Part shown: in pieces, positions 42,631-51,045 of the stretch | How positions within the stretch are numbered: the first letter of the stretch is position 1 | Layout: each line of letters starts with the position of its first letter | Source of the DNA: CAVUEG01 sp963740525 | Lineage (GTDB): Bacteria; Actinomycetota; Actinomycetes; Propionibacteriales; Nocardioidaceae | Direction: 5' to 3' | NCBI GenBank assembly: GCA_963740525.1 | Contig: CAVUEG010000006.1 | Location: 930,001 to 994,000, forward strand | DNA length: 64,000 nucleotides | Made by a program: the position numbers and the translations under genes | Notes under the pieces: generated by a model | Told to the model about the DNA's origin: nothing | Seen by the model: only the letters and a program-made list of their open reading frames with translations | The model's database searches: none

Positions 42631-44088
42631 TCAGGAGACGGTGCCTGAGGGGACCACGGGAACGAAGTCGACCTTGTCGCGCACCCCGCAGTCGGGGCAG
42701 CACCACGAGTCGGGGATCTCGCTCCAGGCGGTGCCCGCGGCGAACCCCTCGTGCTCGTCACCGGCAGCCACCTCGTAGACATAGCCGCAGCCCGGGCAGC
42801 GGGCCGCCTGAACCTCGTCGGTGACGGTCGTCCGGGCGGCCTCCTCGGCCGCCGCGGCGAGTTCCTCGACGGTCGGGTGGGGCGGGTACGCCGCCAGGAT
42901 CCGCTCGCGCTTGCGTGGGCTCAGGTTCGCCCTCCGCAGGTCACCATCGAAGTGGGCGAGCACCCGCGGATCCATCACCCGACGCCACACCGGCGGGAAG
43001 AGGGCCAGGACGATCATCCCGGCGTACCCCGTCGGCAGCACCGGGGACTCCTCGAAGTCCCGCAGCGTCTGGTAGCGCCGGGTCGGGTTCGCGTGGTGGT
43101 CGGAGTGTCGCTGGAGGTGGTAGAGCAGCACGTTGGTCGCGATGTTGTTGGAGTTCCAGCTGTGGCTGGGCGCCACCCGCTCGTAGCGCTGTCGCTCGCC
43201 GATGCCGACCTTCTGGCGCAGCATCCCGTAGTGCTCCATGTAGTTGACGACCTCGAGCAGCGAGAACCCCATGATCGCCTGGATGACCAGGAACGGCAGG
43301 ATGCCGACCCCGAGCCACGCGATCATCGCGCCCCAGAGCACCGCAGACATCAGCCAGGCGTTCAGCACGTCGTTGCCGATCCGGAACGGGTGCTGCTGCT
43401 TGCGCGCGTACCGCCGCTTCTCGATGCGCCAGGCGCTCTTCACCGACCCGACCACCGTGCGCGGCCAGAACTGGTAGAGGTTCTCGCCGAACCGGCTGCT
43501 CGCCGGGTCCTCCGGGGTGGCGACGCGGACGTGGTGGCCGCGGTTGTGCTCGATGTAGAAGTGGCCGTAGAAGCTCTGTGCGAGCGCGATCTTCGAAAGC
43601 CAGCGCTCGTGGCTCTCCTTCTTGTGCCCGAGCTCGTGCGCGGTGTTGATCCCGATGCCGCCGATGGCCCCGATCGAGATCGCCAGGCCCACCTTCGAGA
43701 ACGTGGAGAGGTCGCCGTGCGCGATCAGCCAGAACGCGGCGACGAAGCCGGCGTACTGGATGGGGAGGAAGAGATAGGTGATCCAGCGGTAGTACTTGTC
43801 CTGCTCCAGCGCCTCGATCACGTCGTCGGGCGGGTTGGAGCGGTCGAGCCCGGCGAACAGGTCGATCGCCGGGACCACGACCAGGATGACGATCGGACCG
43901 ATCCAGAACCAGACTCCCCAGCCGGTGACCTCGTGCATGCCGATCGCGATGAACGCCAGCGACGGGACGACCAGCCCGATCAGCCACAGGTAACGCTTGT
44001 GGTCGCGCCAGCCCTCGGTCGAAGCGGGCGACACGGTGCCTGCCTGCTCATCGGGGTAGCCGGCGGACTGACTGGACACGAGCGCCAT
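42631..44088 (-). CDS. alkB: Alkane 1-monooxygenase fused to rubredoxin
   Basis: Integral-membrane diiron enzyme that hydroxylates medium- or long-chain n-alkanes at the terminal carbon. It has 485 residues with six membrane helices. Histidine boxes: NTAHELGHKK, EHNRGHH and LQRHSDHH, plus NYMEHYG. Residues about 430-480 are a rubredoxin domain with two C-x2-C pairs (CPGCGYVYE and CCPDCG). The fusion supplies its own electron carrier, as in AlkW-type proteins. An inverted repeat upstream and a TetR gene downstream suggest alkane- or acyl-responsive control. Confidence 0.95.
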   Translation of the reverse strand: MALVSSQSAGYPDEQAGTVSPASTEGWRDHKRYLWLIGLVVPSLAFIAIGMHEVTGWGVWFWIGPIVILVVVPAIDLFAGLDRSNPPDDVIEALEQDKYYRWITYLFLPIQYAGFVAAFWLIAHGDLSTFSKVGLAISIGAIGGIGINTAHELGHKKESHERWLSKIALAQSFYGHFYIEHNRGHHVRVATPEDPASSRFGENLYQFWPRTVVGSVKSAWRIEKRRYARKQQHPFRIGNDVLNAWLMSAVLWGAMIAWLGVGILPFLVIQAIMGFSLLEVVNYMEHYGMLRQKVGIGERQRYERVAPSHSWNSNNIATNVLLYHLQRHSDHHANPTRRYQTLRDFEESPVLPTGYAGMIVLALFPPVWRRVMDPRVLAHFDGDLRRANLSPRKRERILAAYPPHPTVEELAAAAEEAARTTVTDEVQAARCPGCGYVYEVAAGDEHEGFAAGTAWSEIPDSWCCPDCGVRDKVDFVPVVPSGTVS

Positions 44089-44116
44089 GGTCGACCTCCA
44101 CGGTCGGACGGGACTG

Positions 44117-44145
44117 GGTTTACAAAACTGTACGAAATGTAAACC
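44117..44145. promoter_or_regulatory. Operator candidate upstream of alkB
   Basis: GGTTTACA (44117-44124) and TGTAAACC (44138-44145) form an 8-bp inverted repeat around 13 bp, 28 bp before the alkB ATG, in a locally AT-rich stretch. It is a plausible site for the downstream TetR protein. Confidence 0.6.
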
Positions 44146-44197
44146 CCGGTGGCAAGGGTCGCGGGGAAGATTTCACTGGGCCGCACCTCGGCCTCGG

Positions 44198-44638
44198 TCA
44201 GCCCGGCTGTTGCGCGAGGTCCTTGAGGCGGTCCATCGCATCCCGCGTCTGCCCGGGGAGGGAACGCTTGATCAGCGGGGTCAGGAGCTTGAAGAAGCCC
44301 TGCGGGGTGATGTCGATGGTGTGGGTCAGGCGCGTCGTACCGGCACCCGCAGGCTCGGTGACGAAGTCGACCGTGACGTCCATCATCCGGTCGAGGTAGG
44401 CCATCGTGATCTGGCGTCCGGGGTTGTGCACCACGATCGAGCCGTTCATCACGCCGGTGCGACGACCGTCGCGGTAGTGGTAGCGCAGCTGGGTGCCGAC
44501 CTGGTTGGGGCCTTCGGAGAGCTTCTCGATCTGGGTGCAGCGCTCGAGCCACTCGGGGGTGCGGGAGGTGTCGTCGAGGATCGCGAAGACCGCTGCAGGC
44601 TCGGCGGCGACGACTTCGGTGTGCGAGAAGTGGGGCAT
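44198..44638 (-). CDS. SRPBCC (START-like) family protein
   Basis: Small ligand-binding-fold protein of 146 residues. The polyketide-cyclase/dehydrase-like pattern is visible: VVAAEPAAVFAILDD near the start, PEWLERC, then GVMNGSIVVHNPG and TIDITPQGFFKLLTPL near the end, which forms the long closing helix. It probably binds a hydrophobic ligand, possibly linked to alkane metabolism by position only. The ATG at 44638 is preferred over the upstream in-frame start at 44692, whose added tail is arginine-rich. Confidence 0.8.
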   Translation of the reverse strand: MPHFSHTEVVAAEPAAVFAILDDTSRTPEWLERCTQIEKLSEGPNQVGTQLRYHYRDGRRTGVMNGSIVVHNPGRQITMAYLDRMMDVTVDFVTEPAGAGTTRLTHTIDITPQGFFKLLTPLIKRSLPGQTRDAMDRLKDLAQQPG

Positions 44639-44660
44639 GGCAGCAGTATGGCCCGCCGCC

Positions 44661-46067
44661 TCACTCCCCGCTGATCGCCTGCGCGACCGCACCCGGCACG
44701 TCGGGGTGGAAGACGCTCGGAATGATGAAGCTCGGGTTGAGCTCCTCGTCGGTCACCACCAGCGCGATCGCCTCGGCGGCCCGGAGCAGCATCTCGGTCG
44801 TGATCTCGCTCGCGCGGGCGTCGAGCAGGCCACGGAAGACGCCCGGGAACGCCAGCACGTTGTTGATCTGGTTCGGGTAGTCGCTGCGGCCGCTCGCGAC
44901 GACCGTGGCGTACCGCGCGGCATCCGCGGGGTCGACCTCCGGGTCGGGGTTGGCCAACGCGAACACCACGGACTGCTCGGCCATGTCGGCGATCCACTCG
45001 GCGTCGAGTACGCCGGGCCCGCTCACCCCGATGAACACGTCGGCACCCTGCAGCGCGGTGTGCAGGTCTCCGGTGATCCCGCGGGGGTTCGTGCGGCTGG
45101 CCAGCTCGGCCATCGCCGGCGACAGAGTGTCGTCGTCACGGGAGAGGCAGCCGTTGCGGTCCCAGACCACGACGTCGGCGGCTCCCGCGGCCAGCAGCAG
45201 GGTCACGATCGCCGTGCCGGCGGCGCCCGCGCCGGCGACGACGACGCGCACCTCCGCGATCTCCTTCTTGACCACGCGCAGGGCGTTGGTGAGCGCGGCG
45301 AGGACCACGATCGCGGTGCCGTGCTGGTCGTCGTGGAAGACCGGGATGTCGAGGCTCTCGCGCAGCCGCGCCTCGATCTCGAAGCATCGCGGTGCGGCGA
45401 TGTCCTCGAGGTTGATCCCCCCGAAGCCCGGCGCGATCATCTCGACCGCGCGCACGATCTCATCAGTGTCCTGCGATGCCAGGCAGATCGGCCACGCGTC
45501 GATGTCGGCGAACCGCTTGAACAGCGCTGCCTTGCCCTCCATGACCGGGAGCGCCGCACCGGGCCCGATGTTGCCGAGCCCGAGCACCGCCGACCCGTCG
45601 GTGACCACGGCGACCGTGTTGCCCTTGATCGTCAGCCGGGGCACGTCCTCGGGGTTCTCGGCCAGCGCCAGGCTGACTCGGCCCACGCCCGGGGTGTACG
45701 CCATCGACAGGTCGTCGCGGGTGCGCAGGGGCACCTTCGAACGCACCTCGATCTTGCCGCCGATGTGGAGCAGGAACGTCCGGTCGGAGACCTTGTGCAC
45801 GGTCACCCCGTCGATCTGCTCCACCGCGGCGACGATCTCGCGGGCATGCTCCGCATCGGCAGCCGAGCACGTCACGTCGACCACGAGCCGGTCGTGCCGC
45901 GACTCCGCCACGTCGATCGCGGTGACGATGCCCCCCTGCGTCGCGATCTGTGTGGCCACCTTGCCGACCACCCCCGGGTCGGTCTCGCTGTGTAACCGCA
46001 TCGTGATCGAGTACGACGACGTGGTGGCTGCTCTCCTGGCCGGTGTCTCAGACTCCATGCCCGCCAT
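44661..46067 (-). CDS. NAD-dependent malic enzyme with N-terminal ACT domain
   Basis: Converts malate to pyruvate and CO2. The protein has 468 residues. An ACT-type regulatory domain lies at about 15-90 (TMRLHSETDPGVVGKVA), then the malic domain with MAYTPGVG, the metal site FHDDQHGTAIV and the nucleotide loop VVAGAGAAGTAI. The NAD preference is inferred from the family. The ATG at 46067 has GGGGAG upstream; a second ATG at 46058 is possible. Its upstream region carries the second 51-bp palindrome. Confidence 0.92.
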   Translation of the reverse strand: MAGMESETPARRAATTSSYSITMRLHSETDPGVVGKVATQIATQGGIVTAIDVAESRHDRLVVDVTCSAADAEHAREIVAAVEQIDGVTVHKVSDRTFLLHIGGKIEVRSKVPLRTRDDLSMAYTPGVGRVSLALAENPEDVPRLTIKGNTVAVVTDGSAVLGLGNIGPGAALPVMEGKAALFKRFADIDAWPICLASQDTDEIVRAVEMIAPGFGGINLEDIAAPRCFEIEARLRESLDIPVFHDDQHGTAIVVLAALTNALRVVKKEIAEVRVVVAGAGAAGTAIVTLLLAAGAADVVVWDRNGCLSRDDDTLSPAMAELASRTNPRGITGDLHTALQGADVFIGVSGPGVLDAEWIADMAEQSVVFALANPDPEVDPADAARYATVVASGRSDYPNQINNVLAFPGVFRGLLDARASEITTEMLLRAAEAIALVVTDEELNPSFIIPSVFHPDVPGAVAQAISGE

Positions 46068-46122
46068 CTTGCTCCCCACCCCTCCACCCGGGCCAATCCC
46101 TCGCTTCGCTCGGGTATGCGGT

Positions 46123-46173
46123 TTGGTCCCCAACCGCAGGTTTTCGGGTCAGGAACCTGCGGTTTGTGACCAA
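46123..46173. repeat. 51-bp palindromic element, copy 2 (inverted relative to copy 1)
   Basis: Outer arms TTGGTC (46123-46128) and GACCAA (46168-46173) with an inner stem AACCGCAGGTT (46132-46142) / AACCTGCGGTT (46154-46164). In reverse it matches 32113-32163 almost base for base. It lies between the nucleotidyltransferase and malic enzyme genes. Confidence 0.8.
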
Positions 46174-46191
46174 TGGATGAGCTGCCGGCTG

Positions 46192-46989
46192 CTACCAGGT
46201 CAGCGCGAGGTCTCGGCAGTAGGCGCCGAACTCGACCGTGGCCTCGACACTTCCGGGACGCGAAGCGTCATCGGGGTCGAAGCCACGGGATCGGTCGGCC
46301 AGCACGCGGGTGAGCAACGTGGTCCAGATCGGGTCGAGCGTGCGTACGGCCCACTCGAGCGCGGCCCGCTTCGAGCAAACCTCCGCGTGCACCAGGGTGT
46401 AGAGCATCCGGCAGTACGTCGTCACGGCGTACCGCTGTCCCCAGGCGATGTCGAGGCTGATCCAGCTCGCCAGATCCTCCAGCAACGTCGGGATCGTGAG
46501 GCGCATCCGAGCCCGCAGCGCCTCCGGCGGCACCGGGTCGACGAGGGCGTGAGGCTCAGGACCGACCAGCGTGATGCCCCGCTCACGCAGCGTCCAGCGG
46601 ACCACCTCGCTGTTGCAGTGCGTCGACCACTGCATCTCGCGCCAGCCGTGGTCGACGTAGAGCCACTCGACGTAGAGCCCGTCGAGCGATCGCAGCGACT
46701 CGACGTCGGGGTAGGAGCCCTCGAGGTGGTGCGCCCAGTGGCCGGGACGGGTCGGGATCTCGTCGTGGAGAGCCCGCAACGCCACCTCCTGCTCCACCGT
46801 GGGCCGCGAGCGGATCGGAACCAGGAAGTCGCAGTCGCTGTACCGGTCGGCGTCTCCGAGCGCGAACGATCCCTGCAGATAGGCGCCGACGAAGTTCGAG
46901 CCGAGGATGTCGCGCGCACGCGCCGTCAGGTCGACGAGCAACGCATTCAACTCATCGACCGGCGTCGCCTGAGTGTCGATCGGGTCCAT
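46192..46989 (-). CDS. Nucleotidyltransferase-fold protein (aminoglycoside adenylyltransferase-like)
   Basis: Protein of 265 residues with the polymerase-beta-type motif: Gly40-Ser41 in QGSFALGD, then Asp52 and Asp54 in SDCDF, the metal ligands. The C-terminal helical domain has WGQRYAVTTYCRMLYTL and ALEWAVRTLD, as in AadA/DUF4111 enzymes. It may modify an aminoglycoside or another small molecule; resistance is not shown by sequence alone. It has a leaderless promoter. Confidence 0.8.
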   Translation of the reverse strand: MDPIDTQATPVDELNALLVDLTARARDILGSNFVGAYLQGSFALGDADRYSDCDFLVPIRSRPTVEQEVALRALHDEIPTRPGHWAHHLEGSYPDVESLRSLDGLYVEWLYVDHGWREMQWSTHCNSEVVRWTLRERGITLVGPEPHALVDPVPPEALRARMRLTIPTLLEDLASWISLDIAWGQRYAVTTYCRMLYTLVHAEVCSKRAALEWAVRTLDPIWTTLLTRVLADRSRGFDPDDASRPGSVEATVEFGAYCRDLALTW

Positions 46990-46996
46990 CCCCTCG

Positions 46997-47002
46997 ACCG
47001 TA
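46997..47002 (-). promoter_or_regulatory. -10 element of the nucleotidyltransferase gene (leaderless)
   Basis: TACGGT on the minus strand, ending 7 nt before the ATG at 46989. Confidence 0.45.
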
Positions 47003-47099
47003 GCCCGCGATCCTCAGCCACTCCAGAGACCATCCGCCGACTGCGAAACCCGGAGCGTCGGCCCGTCCCGGAGCGCCGAGCGGTGGAGCAGTCGGCCCG

Positions 47100-47264
47100 C
47101 TAGGGGATGCCTTCGACCTCGGCGCCGCAGTGCGGGCACCTGATGCCGTCGACCAGCTCGGACGCGTCGCCGTCCTCCGCGCAGTGTGGACAGACCCACT
47201 GCGCCCAGAAGAACGGGTGCAACGGGTCCAGGGGATCGAGGGGATCCATCCAGTCGTTGGCCAC
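47100..47264 (-). CDS. Small zinc-ribbon protein, 54 residues
   Basis: A short gene that a length cut-off would miss. It starts at GTG 47264 (VANDWMDPLD) and ends IP at 47103. A proline- and aspartate-rich start (three PLD/PLH units) is followed by two CPHC pairs 18 residues apart, a zinc-ribbon pattern. A CACAAT hexamer ends 6 nt before the GTG, close to the leaderless layout of other genes here. Function unknown; DNA, RNA or protein contact is possible. Confidence 0.65.
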   Translation of the reverse strand: MANDWMDPLDPLDPLHPFFWAQWVCPHCAEDGDASELVDGIRCPHCGAEVEGIP

Positions 47265-47313
47265 TCCCCGATTGTGGCGTGGAGCGCCGACAGCGTGTGG
47301 GTGGTTCTCCCGG

Positions 47314-47925
47314 TCACAGACCCATGTAGCGCCCGGGTCGATGGTTGAGCGCGAGGACGACGTTGAGCACGACCGCGCCTACCGCCGACAGTACGACGAC
47401 TCCGGGATCGAGGACGAGCAGCGAACCGAGCACGACCGAGACATCGAGGCCCATCTGCACGTAGCCGGCGCGCAGACCGAACCGCTCCTGCATGAGCAGA
47501 GCGAACACGTTGAAGCCGCCCAAGCTGGCGCCGTGCCGAAACAGGATCAGCAGTCCAGCGCCCGCCAGCAGGTTCCCTGCGACCACGCCGTACGTCTTGT
47601 CGAGGCTCCCCAACCCGAGCATGTCCGCCTGGAACCCGGTTGCCAGTGAGACGCCGACGACGCAGGCGAGTGACTTCACGGTGAACGCGGCACCCTTCGT
47701 CCAGGCCGCCACCACGAAAGCAGGGAGGTTGATCAGCACGAACAGCCACTCGAACCGCAGGGAGGTGGCGTAGGACAGCAGCAACGACAGGCCGGCGGTT
47801 CCGCCGGTGACCGCGCCGGACGCCTGGAGGAGATAGATGCCGAGGGAGACGATGTAGACGCCGGTGAGCAGGCCGAGCGCATCCTCCACCCGCGAGTGCC
47901 TCGGAGAGATCGGGGTGGTGGTCAT
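47314..47925 (-). CDS. YitT family membrane protein
   Basis: Membrane protein of 203 residues with about six helices. The GAVTGGTAGLSLLLSY stretch near residue 38 and the glycine-rich RHGASLGGFNV region near 130 are typical of the YczE/YitT family (UPF0750). Transport of a small molecule is suspected for the family, but no substrate is known. The ATG at 47925 has TATGAT 9 nt upstream. Confidence 0.8.
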   Translation of the reverse strand: MTTTPISPRHSRVEDALGLLTGVYIVSLGIYLLQASGAVTGGTAGLSLLLSYATSLRFEWLFVLINLPAFVVAAWTKGAAFTVKSLACVVGVSLATGFQADMLGLGSLDKTYGVVAGNLLAGAGLLILFRHGASLGGFNVFALLMQERFGLRAGYVQMGLDVSVVLGSLLVLDPGVVVLSAVGAVVLNVVLALNHRPGRYMGL

Positions 47926-47995
47926 GATGGCCGCATCATAGGAGAGGAACTGTGGGCCACCGTGCGGCGTCGAGCGCTCGGAGAGATCCCTGAAA

Positions 47996-48034
47996 ATGGT
48001 CGAAGCCCCAGGTCAGACCTGGGGCTTCGACCAT
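47996..48034 (-). terminator. Intrinsic terminator of tRNA-Leu
   Basis: A perfect 18-bp stem (47996-48013 with 48017-48034) and a 3-base loop, 9 bp past the tRNA CCA end. A TTTT run lies at the stem base on the minus strand. Confidence 0.85.
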
Positions 48035-48042
48035 GACTTCGG

Positions 48043-48129
48043 TGGTGCGCGAGGGGGGAGTTGAACCCCCACGCCCTTTCGGGCACACGGACCTGAACCG
48101 TGCGCGTCTGCCTATTCCGCCACTCGCGC
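48043..48129 (-). tRNA. tRNA-Leu (CAG anticodon)
   Basis: Folds as a class II tRNA on the minus strand. The acceptor stem is GCGCGAG (48129-48123) with CTCGCGC (48053-48047). The anticodon stem is CACGG/CCGTG around TTCAGGT, giving anticodon CAG for CTG codons. There is a long variable arm and GGGGGTTCAACTCCCCC as the T arm. The CCA end is encoded (48045-48043). A tRNA-Leu next to fhaA also occurs in other actinobacteria. Confidence 0.96.
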
Positions 48130-48299
48130 GTGAAGCGGGCTCAGGCTATCCCACGGGGCGGCACCGCCCCAAACCGGCCGCAGGTGGGCAAGAATGCCCC
48201 GGATACCATGCGGCCAGGCGGCAGTGTGGCCGTCAGCGTTTCGACAACCTCGACCGGCGAGGGCATGCTCAACCGGACGACCGGGCGGAAGGAGGCGGC

Positions 48300-49037
48300 A
48301 TGGGAGTGCTTCAGCGCTTCGAGAACAGACTCGAGCAGATGATCTCGGGCGCGTTCGCTCGCGCCTTCCGTTCCGCCGTACAACCGGTCGAGGTCGCCGC
48401 AGCCCTTCAACGCGAGCTCGACAACTCGGCCCAGATCCTCAGCCGGGACCGTCGCCTGGTCCCGAACCGCTTCCAGGTCGAGCTCTCCGCGACGGACCAG
48501 GACCGCCTCGCGCCGTACGGCGGCACCCTCGCTCATGAGCTGACAGAGATGCTCCGCGAGCACGCCGACGACCAGAGCTACGTTTTCACCGGACCGGTCT
48601 CCATCGAGTTCGTGACCGCCGAGGACCTCACCACGGGGCGCTTCCGGGTGCGCAGCCAGGCGATCGCGAAGGTCACCTCCAGCAGCTCGGTCACCGACAC
48701 CGCGGTCCGCCGGGCCAGCGTGGTGCTCGAGATCAACGGCAGTCGGCACCCCCTCGACCCTCCCGGGCTCGTCATCGGGCGCGGCACCGAGGCGGACGTG
48801 CGCGTGAACGATCCCGGTGTCAGCCGGCGCCACGTGGAGTTCCGCGTGCTGCCGGGCGACGGAACGCCCCAGGTCAGCGTCGTCGACCTGGGCTCGACCA
48901 ACGGCATGGTCGTCAACGGCCACCGGGTCGACCAGGCCATGCTCGAGGACGGCGCGACCGTGAAGATCGGCAACACCGCGATGTCGATCCACTACGTCAC
49001 AGCCGGCAACGGCGCGGAAGGCGGCGCCGATGTCTGA
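48300..49037 (+). CDS. fhaA: FHA-domain protein FhaA (DUF3662 plus FHA)
   Basis: Phospho-dependent adaptor of the cell-wall kinase system; in mycobacteria FhaA binds phosphorylated MviN/FhaB and controls peptidoglycan synthesis. It has 245 residues: an N-terminal DUF3662 domain (about 1-130, FENRLEQMISGAFARAF) and a C-terminal FHA domain (about 155-240) with GRG, SRRHVEF and GSTNG, the phosphothreonine-binding residues. The ATG at 48300 has GGAGG upstream. First gene of the seven-gene operon; fhaB overlaps its stop by 8 bp. Confidence 0.95.
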   Translation: MGVLQRFENRLEQMISGAFARAFRSAVQPVEVAAALQRELDNSAQILSRDRRLVPNRFQVELSATDQDRLAPYGGTLAHELTEMLREHADDQSYVFTGPVSIEFVTAEDLTTGRFRVRSQAIAKVTSSSSVTDTAVRRASVVLEINGSRHPLDPPGLVIGRGTEADVRVNDPGVSRRHVEFRVLPGDGTPQVSVVDLGSTNGMVVNGHRVDQAMLEDGATVKIGNTAMSIHYVTAGNGAEGGADV

Positions 49038-49518
49038 GCTCACCTTGATGCTGATCCGGTTCGCGTTCCTCGCGATCCTGTGGATCTTCGTGCTCTCCAC
49101 GGTCTCCGTGGTCCGCTCGGACATGTTCGGCGCCCGGGTCGACAGCGCCCCCAGGGCCGACCGCCGAGCCGAGCGAAAGGCCGCCAAACAGCAGCGCGCC
49201 ACGGCCAAGCCGAGCCGCCGCAAGGGTGCCCCGACGCACGTGGCGATCCTCGAGGGTGGCAACGCCGGCGAGAACGTCTCCCTGGAGGCCGCCCCTCTGC
49301 TGATCGGCCGCGGCAACGACGCCGCGATCCGCCTCGACGACGACTACGTGTCGACCCGCCACGCACGGATCGCCCAGTCGGGTGAGCAGTGGTTCGTGGA
49401 GGACCTCGGCTCCACCAACGGCACGTACGTCGGCTCGCACCGGATCACCCAGCCGACCACGCTGCAGCTCGGGTCCCAGGTGCGGATCGGCAAGACGATC
49501 CTCGAGCTGCGGAAGTAG
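49030..49518 (+). CDS. fhaB: Membrane-anchored FHA protein FhaB/FipA
   Basis: Protein of 162 residues with one N-terminal membrane helix (about 5-27), a basic linker, and a C-terminal FHA domain (about 70-160) with GRGND, STRHARI and GSTNGTYVG. The homologue FipA (FhaB) is a substrate of PknA and links FtsZ to FtsQ in mycobacteria. It follows fhaA with an 8-bp overlap and precedes pstP by 12 bp. Confidence 0.94.
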   Translation: MSELTLMLIRFAFLAILWIFVLSTVSVVRSDMFGARVDSAPRADRRAERKAAKQQRATAKPSRRKGAPTHVAILEGGNAGENVSLEAAPLLIGRGNDAAIRLDDDYVSTRHARIAQSGEQWFVEDLGSTNGTYVGSHRITQPTTLQLGSQVRIGKTILELRK

Positions 49519-49530
49519 GCACCCGCACCC

Positions 49531-51045
49531 ATGAGACTGAGCCTCCGGTACGCCGCGCTCTCCGACGTCGGTCGGGTGCGCAAGGACAACCAGGACTCCG
49601 GATTCGCCAGCGAGAACCTCCTCGTCGTGGCGGACGGGGTCGGCGGCTCGGCCCGCGGCGACGTGGCGAGCAGCACCGCCGTCCAGCAGATCCGTCGACT
49701 GGACGCACCGGCCCCCAACGACCTGCTCGAGGCCATGGCCGGCGCGATCCACCGCGCGCACGACCGGATCGCCGAGCTGGTCGAGCACGACCCGTCGCTC
49801 GACGGCACCAGCACGACGGTCACCGCGGCCCTGTTCGACGGCACCCGCGTCGGCATCGGCCACGTGGGCGACAGCCGGGCCTACCTCTTCCGGGACCGCG
49901 AGATCTCCCAGCTCACCAAGGACCACACCTTCGTCCAGGGACTCATCGACGAGGGTCGGATCACCGAGGAGGAGTCGAGGGTCCACCCGCACCGCAACCT
50001 CATCCTGCGTGCCGTGGACGGCGTACACGAGACGGACCCCGACCTCTTCATCGTCGACCTGGTCGCCGGCGACCGGCTCATGCTCTGCTCCGACGGCTGC
50101 TCGGGCGTCCTCGACGATGCCCGGCTGGCCGACATCCTCGGCACCGGCACCGTCGACTACGCGGCCGTCGAGCTGGTCCGCGCGTCGTTGGACGCAGGGA
50201 GCAGCGACAACATCACCGTCGTGGTGGCCGACGTGGTCGAGGCGCCTGACGGGGCTCAGGCCGCCGGGGGCGCCGCGGGTGCACTCGCCACGGACGACAC
50301 GGACACCTCCGCGGCCGCCGTCACCGGGCCGATGATCGTGGGTGCCGCCGCCGAGCAGCCGCGACGGTCCACGGGTGCGGCCGCCCGCAGCTTCTTCCGG
50401 GGCCACCGCTCCGGCGACACCGGCGAGATGGACCCGGTGCCCGGAGAGGACCAGCCGGTCGACCCCGAGGCGCTGCGCTACGCCCCGCGCCCTCCTCGGC
50501 GATTCCTGGGGCTGCGCCGGCTGCTGGTGCTGGCCGGGATCCTCGCGCTGGTCTGGATCGCCGGGGCCGCGGCGTACGACTGGACCCAGAAGCAGTACTA
50601 CGTCGCCGCGTACGACGGCAACGTGGCGATCTACGAGGGAGTCCGCGCCGACCTGCCGCTCGTGAGGCTCCACCGCGTGGCTGAGAAGAGCGAGATCGCG
50701 CTCGCCGACCTGCCGGAGTACCCGGCCCGGCAGGTGCGAGACGGGATCGACGCCGACAGCCTCGAGGACGCCCGCACCATCGTCAAGCGCCTCGACGGTC
50801 TGGCCATCCCGCCCTGCCCGAAACCGACCCCCAAGCCGACGGCGAGCGCGAGCCCGACGAAGACCGGCACGGCTGCTCCCACGCGGAAGCCGAACCGCAC
50901 CAAGTCGCCCGGGCCCACCCCCCGCGACAACCCGTCGCCCAGTAGGACGGGCACGGCCACCGCCTCCGGCGGCCAGAGCGCCACCGCGACCGGCACCAAC
51001 AGCCCGTCGCCGGGCAGCGGGCCCGACTGCGGGGGTGCCGGATGA
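49531..51045 (+). CDS. pstP: PP2C-type serine/threonine phosphatase PstP
   Basis: Reverses the action of PknA and PknB. The 504-residue protein has a PP2C domain in the first 240: VRKDNQDS, VADGVGG, GHVGDSRAY, SDGCSG and SSDNIT carry the metal-binding aspartates. Then come a variable linker, one membrane helix near 325-345 (RLLVLAGILALVWIAG), and an external part ending in a Thr/Pro/Ser-rich tail. The rodA start overlaps its stop (ATGA). Confidence 0.96.
   Translation: MRLSLRYAALSDVGRVRKDNQDSGFASENLLVVADGVGGSARGDVASSTAVQQIRRLDAPAPNDLLEAMAGAIHRAHDRIAELVEHDPSLDGTSTTVTAALFDGTRVGIGHVGDSRAYLFRDREISQLTKDHTFVQGLIDEGRITEEESRVHPHRNLILRAVDGVHETDPDLFIVDLVAGDRLMLCSDGCSGVLDDARLADILGTGTVDYAAVELVRASLDAGSSDNITVVVADVVEAPDGAQAAGGAAGALATDDTDTSAAAVTGPMIVGAAAEQPRRSTGAAARSFFRGHRSGDTGEMDPVPGEDQPVDPEALRYAPRPPRRFLGLRRLLVLAGILALVWIAGAAAYDWTQKQYYVAAYDGNVAIYEGVRADLPLVRLHRVAEKSEIALADLPEYPARQVRDGIDADSLEDARTIVKRLDGLAIPPCPKPTPKPTASASPTKTGTAAPTRKPNRTKSPGPTPRDNPSPSRTGTATASGGQSATATGTNSPSPGSGPDCGGAG

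Noticed and set aside
46192..46989. A definite antibiotic-resistance gene
   Set aside because: The nucleotidyltransferase motif is present, but the fold is shared by many enzymes with other substrates and there is no mobile context.
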